Assembly: GCA_003427395.1 (NCBI GenBank)
Contig: BFEA01000473.1
Coordinates: forward strand, 10,882 to 45,563
Origin: Chara braunii
Taxonomy: Eukaryota; Streptophyta; Charophyceae; Charales; Characeae
DNA length: 34,682 nt
Direction: 5' to 3'
The notes beneath the pieces were generated by a model that was given only the letters and a program-made list of their open reading frames with translations, had not been told where the DNA came from and ran no database searches. The first letter of the stretch is position 1, and every line of letters begins with the position of its first letter. This document shows positions 29,582 to 34,682 of the stretch, in pieces. A program made the position numbers and the translations under genes.

Positions 29582-30179
29582 GTTTTTTCCCCCTGGAGAG
29601 AGGCAGTCTGATTTGGGCTTCTTTGTTCTTTCGTGTTTTCTTTGACCCTGGCCATTTACGGATCAGTCCTCTGTGAGGCTTTAGGCCCCCACAGCAATTG
29701 TCTGCGACCGGAAAAGAGGACAAGGCAGTTATAAGCGAAGGCAGGCCTGATAAACGGTTGCCGGCCCTAAGTAAAGATCGGCAAGGGGTCTTTTGGGCTT
29801 GGTCAAAGCTGCCAGCCTCTGAGACTAACCGGTGGGCCCAGCCTGCGAGTTAGTTGCAGAGGCTTGGACCTGGAGACAGTCCCAGTAGGCCGCAGGCACT
29901 GCCTACTGGGCTGGAGGCGGCCTCCACTAAGGACGGAAGGAAGGAGGCTGCCAAGGAGAGCACATTTGGGCAGATTGCTGCAAGGCGGAAGCACTGTTGC
30001 ACAGCATACAGGAAAGCTGCAGAGGCTGCGAGCGAGCACCAGCCATAGCTGGGCGCAGGGAAGCAGAGTGGCGGATTGTGGGAGATCAGGACGAAGGAAG
30101 GCAAGGGGTACTAACTGTTCTTACCTGATGTTCGCGGAGGAAGCTTGTGTGCGCAGAGTCTTCAGACAGCATTGGGGGA

Positions 30180-30281
30180 GTGACATGTGGACACAGATTA
30201 AGGTGCCAGAGGAGTGACATGTGGACAGAGAGTGAGATGGCAGGGGAGTGATACGTGCACAGAGAGAGATGTGGTAGAGGC
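30180..30281 (+). repeat. 34-bp tandem repeat, three copies
   Basis: Units start at 30180, 30214 and 30248 with GTGACATGTGGACA or a near variant, followed by AG-rich sequence. Confidence 0.8.
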
Positions 30282-30679
30282 TAGCATGTGTAGAGGTAGT
30301 AGGAAGTGGAGTAGGCCAGTCCGAGCCACCACATTGTCGTTGCATTGATGTTTGGAGCCGAGAAGTCGGCCTTTCTTTATCGAGAGCCTTCAGTGTTCTG
30401 TCTGCTCCTAATTGGTGTGCACCCAACTTATGCCCAGGTGCCCGGCCGGGCATGACCCCCGGGCAGGGTTCCGGGAAGCCCCAACGCAAAAACAAAATAA
30501 AAAATAAATTTCGGAAAAAGAAAATATGTTGTGTAAAATTGCAATACGAACGACTTTTGGCTGAGGGTCACATTAGAATTCCTCACGGAATAGGCGATAA
30601 AAAAAAAAATAACAGAATCACGCTAGGGCACTCCCCTTTAGAGTTTAAACCCCTTTAGACCCTTTAGAACCAATTCATA

Positions 30680-30702
30680 CCCCCCCCCCCCCCCCCCCCC
30701 CC
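30680..30702 (+). repeat. 23-base C homopolymer
   Basis: An uninterrupted run of 23 C after CAATTCATA, with AT-rich sequence nearby. Length may vary or be misassembled. Confidence 0.95.
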
Positions 30703-31116
30703 TTGAAAGCCAACTCGCAAAAAACGAAATGAGCCCGAGGTCCTCTGCGAGAGCGCAGAAAAGCCAAAGAAAAAAAAAAGAAAAAAAAAAAACAGTTTTT
30801 CCGGCCGGACATGAAAATCTTCCTAGCTTACAACTCTTTTTTTTCTTTGTTTTCGGCCTTCAACTTTGCTCAATAATGTTTGATCGTCTATGAGAGTTTG
30901 CATTCTCGAAAATTGGTCATTCTCCCAAAAAATAAAAAATAAAAAGGGCCGGACCCGGACCTGGACAATTCATGTTTGGGGCCCGGACACATGTCCGATC
31001 AGGTCTGGACGTCCTGACTTCCGGACACATCCGGACCTCAGGACATGTATGGTTCCAGACGGTCCAAACCGGTAAGCAAATAGAGATGTCGAATTCCTGT
31101 CCTAGCTCACTAGACT

Positions 31117-31903
31117 TCACCCAGACATGTTCCCCTCCTGAAATGTGGATTGTCGTCGATGTTTGTCCTCAGAAGCAATCATTGCTTCATGGGATTTCTT
31201 GATGTGTTCGACAACTTGCTGCAGCAACTTCTCATACTGGACACCAAATTCTATGGTTCCAGGAGTTGCAACAGATCGGTTTTCAGGCAGGAGGAAGTAT
31301 AGAGCAGATTTAGGCTTCCATCCCAGATGCAGCTGATCCGGACTGACGTCGGTGGCGCTGTGCACAACATTGTTGTACAGGCAGGCGATGAGAGTCAACT
31401 TCTCATCCCAATCATTTTGGCTGGGCTTAATGTAATGCCTCAGCAGATGCTGCACCACTCGGTTCATTTGTTCAGCTGGATCGTTGGCTTCCGAATGATT
31501 CCCAAAAGTCATTTGAAGTTGGCTGCCCATCTGTTCTGCAGCCTTCTTCCACATTTCACTGGTGAAACAAACATCTTTATCACTAACGATAGTCTTTGGC
31601 AGTCCAAAGTCACGCACCCAGTTATCCATAAATGACTTGCTCAATTCTTGCGGTCTCCGGCATGGCAATCAGTCTAGCGTACTTAGTGAACCTATCAACT
31701 ATGACGAAGATATGCCTCTTGCCACTCTTGCTGGTCACGAGGGTATCCATAAAATCCATGGAAACACTCTGTCCTGGACCAGCAAGAATGGGCAAGGGCT
31801 TGAGTAACCCAAGCGGAGCTTGAGTTCGTGGCTTGTCCCGTTGACAGACTTGACAAGTCTGAAACAACAGATAACAATCCCTGTGATCCATGTAAATTTT
31901 AAT
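31117..31903 (-). pseudogene. Ty3/gypsy integrase fragment of a third element
   Basis: The end of the zinc finger (FQTCQVCQRDKPRTQAPLG), the first catalytic Asp (SMDFMDTLVTS), VIVDRFTKYARLI, the second Asp (IVSDKDVCFTS) and the Glu region (EANDPAEQMNRVVQHLLRHY) can all be read, but in two phases overlapping at about 31622-31668. It is cut at both ends: at 31904 by a retroposon block, and downstream of the core after NMSG. The sequence differs from both other integrases here, so it belongs to another Ty3/gypsy lineage. Confidence 0.85.
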
Positions 31904-32055
31904 GGGACGCTGGACCCGGTTTCCAACAGGTGTCGCTCCCCACCAATAGATGGAGCAGCCCAATAGATAAGCCCTCAATTCGGACGGTTCTCTTACCACC
32001 GCCGGGATGGAAGGCTTACACAAGGGCTTTCAAAAAAAATAAAAAAATAAAAAAA
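31904..32055 (+). mobile_element. A-tailed retroposon, structured family copy 2
   Basis: Plus-oriented copy with the 53-bp block (31904-31956, including GCTCC/GGAGC around CCACCAATAGAT), a stem AAGCCCT...AGGGCTT (31969-31975, 32023-32029) with an inner CGGACGGT/ACCGCCG stem and loop TCTCTTACC, and an A-rich tail (32032-32055). It lies at the broken end of the third integrase fragment. No clear target-site duplication was found, perhaps because the 3' flank was replaced. Confidence 0.78.
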
Positions 32056-33000
32056 TCAGAATTGCCATCCTAGAAAAATTTCAAAAAATTCCCATATCAA
32101 GAAAAAGAAAACAAGACCTTAAACCCAAGCTCAACAAAAATAGGTCATGCCTCAAGAATTACTGGAGATTTCGTCGCTGGGTGAAGTCGCCTTGAAACAC
32201 CTGAAGTCTCAGTTCGTGCCATCCATCACGTAACGTTCCACTCTCGCAGTCCCTTGATCCAGCTGCCCCGCCGCTGTAGAGTCCAAACTCAACCCCTGCC
32301 TTTTCCTGCGGGAGGAAAATGTTCGCCTCCCCATACCCCGTGCTAATATAGCCCCTTGGCAAGCTGCACTAACCAGAAGAGATTTGGTAGGACACAATCA
32401 CCTCCTTATCACTGCCCATATGCGATTGCGTTGTGAGTAACCATGTCAAGCCCATTGATGCAACCTCACAGAGAGTTCAGTCCCTGCCCACCGATCCAGA
32501 GGCCACTAAATCAAGAGAAAGGAGAGACGGAGTAAAAAGGGCAAGTATAGGGAATCCCCCACCATTGAGCCTCCTCCTCGGCAAAATCCCCATTCCACTC
32601 CACTGCAACCGACGACCTGCTATCACCCGTCCCCCTCCTATCTTGCCTCCACGAAATCTCCAAACGCACGCCATCGCCGTTTCACGCCCATCATGCTACT
32701 TTGCGCCGCTCTATTCACGCTTCGCTCTGCGCTCACCTCGCCACGCCGTGCTGCGTCGTGCTCCAGCGATTCCTGTACCGGACGAGGCGCAGTCCGGCCG
32801 CTGCGCCCCCTTGTGTTGGGGGGATTACCACTTGAGAAGGTGATAAAAAGCATCCTTGTCAAGTGGATTCCCTACTGGAGCGCTCCATCTATTCGTGGGG
32901 AGCAGCACTCGCTGGAAATGGGGTCTAGTGTCCCAACAATGATAATGTACGAGGGCTCATTCCTCGCACAAGCCTCCTTTTCGGATTGAGCCAATCGTAT
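32056..33000. other. intergenic, one further retroposon block
   Basis: No gene seen. Open frames at 32159-32397 and 32433-32989 lack motifs and are GC-driven. The third structured copy is listed separately. Confidence 0.4.
32815..32934 (-). mobile_element. structured family copy 3 (no A tail)
   Basis: The conserved block occupies 32882-32934 on the minus strand, with GCTCC/GGAGC and loop CCACGAATAGAT. It is followed by a CCACTTGA/TCAAGTGG stem (arms 32859-32866 and 32828-32835) and an inner AAGG-TG/CACCTT stem with loop CTTTTTATCA. No A run follows, so the 3' end may have been lost. More diverged than copies 1 and 2. Confidence 0.7.
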
Positions 33001-33002
33001 CG

Positions 33003-33085
33003 TTGTTAGCTCAGTGGTTAGAGCACCGGTTGGAAATGCGCATTGTGGTATGAGGCTGCGGGTTCAAAACTCTGCAGCCTTGCGC
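33003..33085 (+). repeat. tRNA-derived SINE head (A and B boxes)
   Basis: TTAGCTCAGTGGTTAGAGCA (an A-box-like D-arm) is followed about 50 bases later by a B-box-like GGGTTCAAAACT, with CTGC/GCAG arms around it. No complete acceptor stem can be paired, so this is read as the internal Pol III promoter of a SINE or a tRNA relic, not as a working tRNA gene. Confidence 0.6.
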
Positions 33086-33304
33086 ATGGACACCGGCAGG
33101 GTGTTAGAATGACGCACGGCTGGACACACCCGCCCTTGGGCTGACGCATGGCAAGCTATTACAGACATCAGCTGCGCACGACCCAAGGGGCGTCCATGGT
33201 GCTGTATGTCGGGTCTTGATACTGCGTGGGTTGCTTGTCGTTGTTGCTTGTGGTTGTTTTATTGATCTCCCCAGTTTGGCATATCACACACAGGTACTGT
33301 TTGC

Positions 33305-33378
33305 GATTGTTGCGCAAATGGTAAAGCCTTCAGGTCACATGCCATAGATCATGGGTTCGAGTCTGGCTGGGGACTCTG
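33305..33378 (+). repeat. second tRNA-like Pol III promoter head
   Basis: GCGCAAATGGTAAAGCC (A-box-like) and GGGTTCGAGTCT (B-box-like) are spaced as in tRNA genes. The T-stem does not pair well and the acceptor stem is absent. It may start a second SINE, or the two heads may belong to one composite element. Confidence 0.5.
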
Positions 33379-33420
33379 GGGGGGTTCTTGTCCAGCTTGG
33401 CCTGTCATCTCTTCAACGAA

Positions 33421-33612
33421 CACATAGTTCCCTCTACATAGCGCTGCACATATCTGGCCTTCGGGCACATACATCTCGCTATACAGTTACACAAAGCACA
33501 CATAGCCTTCGGGCAACACATAGTTCCCTCTACATAGCACTGCACATATCTGGCCTTCGGGCACATACATCTCGCTATACAGTTACACAGAGCACACATA
33601 GCCTTCGGGCAG
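33421..33612 (+). repeat. 96-bp tandem duplication (CACATAG...TTCGGGCA)
   Basis: Two copies with period 96 (33421 and 33517), differing by only a few bases. Each contains sub-repeats of CACATAGCCTTCGGGC and CACATATCTGGCCTTCGGGC. Further diverged sub-repeats continue to about 33695. The open frames on both strands here follow from the period being a multiple of three. Confidence 0.9.
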
Positions 33613-33695
33613 ACAACCATGGCTTGTGAATATACATACACATAGCCCGCGGGCTCATACAAACATAAATAGCCTCTAGGCACATATATACACAC

Positions 33696-34682
33696 AACTA
33701 TGATACCGGGCTGGGGGGTCCATCAGGTATATGAGCCTTGGGTAGGTTAGGGGAAGGACAGTAGGATGTGTCTGTGGGCACCTCCTCGTCGTGCTTAGGT
33801 ACTCCTGCTGGGTAGACTCTCTGAATTGGGCCTGTAGACGATTGCATGAGCCTGGCGTCCGGAGTTCTGTATGGCAAGGTTCGTCCGCTTCCGCTTCCAC
33901 TAGGGCTGGGGGGTTGGCCTGACCTTGGTGCTTGTCACTGCAGTCTGGTCCAAGTTGCCCTCGATACTGGTAGGGTGATGGTCCTGAGTGCTGGTCACAC
34001 TAAGTTAGGATAGTAGGGACAGGGGGTGAGCTGGGAGTATTAACGTGGGGATGGGTAGGGTAGATGGCCTATCCTGTCAGGACAACCATTGGCTGCCACT
34101 GCGAGCAATCACCACGGGCTGGTCCTTGGCCTCTACAACACCCTGAGCTTTTTAAAATAAATAAATTAAAAAAATAAAAATAAAAAAATCATTGTTCTCA
34201 AGTTGCCTGGGCCCCATGTACACCCTACCTTTCCCAGGCAAGGTCGAAAACCGAAAATGCGGCATCCCGAAGACATTGGATGAACACTGCTACCGGAGCA
34301 AAATGGCTTGTGGCGCCAGCCAAAAGAAGGCTAAAATGTGTTGTTGTGTCGGTATGTTTTTTATTGGCATTCGGGGAATCCGTCTCGGGAAAAGGAGGCA
34401 CGGAGGAGGTGGTGGTTTACTTGCAGTGCAGATTGAAGGCATTCCCTTGGCCAAAGGGAAAAGTCAGGCAGTATCGACGACATGATTTCTTTACTTTCTT
34501 TTTTTCCTTGAGAGGGGCGGGAAGAAGATGCGTATTCTTTTCACATGCACAGTATTTTGGGGAGGTAAGATATGAGAGCATTGTGGGCGTGCAGAGTCGC
34601 CAAGGGGCAGCCGAGGGTTGGGATTGGGGGGTCCCATCCCCCCCCCCCCACCTCCTTCCGCCACCCTCCTCCCCTCCCCCCT
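33696..34682. other. non-coding end of window
   Basis: No gene was recognised. An A-rich stretch at 34150-34188 resembles the tail of a plus-strand retroposon. The last 60 bases are a C-rich low-complexity tract. A 97-codon frame at 34192-34485 has no recognisable domain and is not called. Confidence 0.4.

Larger units (their letters stand above)
28831..31116 (+). other. non-coding region with small repeats
   Basis: No protein family was seen on either strand; the open frames are short and without motifs. Small tandem duplications and homopolymers are listed separately. CCGGAC-type repeats at about 30945-31075 include the palindrome GGACACATGTCC. Confidence 0.5.

Noticed and set aside
32433-32989. 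Arg/Pro-rich frames of 98-136 codons
   Set aside because: Overlapping frames on both strands with no motif; the region includes a retroposon block.
33003-33085. Functional tRNA gene
   Set aside because: Acceptor and anticodon stems cannot be formed; only the A and B boxes are convincing.
34192-34485. 97-codon Cys/Gly-rich frame
   Set aside because: No domain, no neighbouring gene, and located after an A-rich tail; open by chance.

Overview
This window is a stretch of repeat-dense eukaryotic nuclear DNA. It consists almost entirely of nested, decayed retroelements, and I found no convincing host gene, rRNA or functional tRNA. The Ty3/gypsy coding regions, a chromodomain integrase, tRNA-derived SINE-like heads, A-tailed retroposons and abundant minisatellites suggest a large plant- or alga-like genome. 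A streptophyte (charophyte) alga such as Chara is my best guess, but that is an inference from element style and is not proven by any host gene here.

Region by region. 1-5464: a minus-strand Ty3/gypsy chromovirus (element 1) with gag zinc knuckle, protease, RT, RNase H, integrase and chromodomain. It is broken by stops and frameshifts. Its 3' end carries a tandemly copied chromodomain segment, a polypurine tract, a 277-bp LTR and a candidate primer-binding site, followed by a second, truncated integrase end. 5465-9639: a long LTR-like repeat (copy A, plus) inserted in the gag of element 1. It contains two modules of ordered palindromes and a (CTT)n tract. 9640-12260: a probable 1-kb LTR, a degenerate initiator-Met-type primer site, a leader and the 5' part of a plus-strand gag. 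12261-14937: copy B, the first 2.7 kb of the same long repeat inverted and truncated, with a polypurine tract on its outer side. 14938-18512: non-coding DNA full of minisatellites, with one N gap.

18513-26569 is a second minus-strand Ty3/gypsy element (element 2). It has an intact 731-codon gag-protease ORF, then RT-RNase H-integrase broken by stops, frameshifts and a precisely bounded 155-bp A-tailed retroposon. An extra acidic ORF follows the integrase. 27026-28830 holds two tandem, mutually homologous, decayed ORFs of unknown family, upstream of the element 2 gag. 28831-31116 is non-coding. 31117-31903 is an integrase fragment of a third Ty3/gypsy element (minus). 31904-34682 contains A-tailed retroposon copies, two tRNA-like heads, a 96-bp tandem repeat and low-complexity DNA.

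The most novel signals are a short structured retroposon family (three copies sharing a 53-bp block and a hairpin with a conserved loop but different stems), the duplicated unknown ORF pair, and the ordered palindrome modules inside the long LTR-like repeat. How the parts work together: each element would encode its own capsid, protease, RT/RNase H and integrase, but none of the copies here looks capable of autonomous activity.
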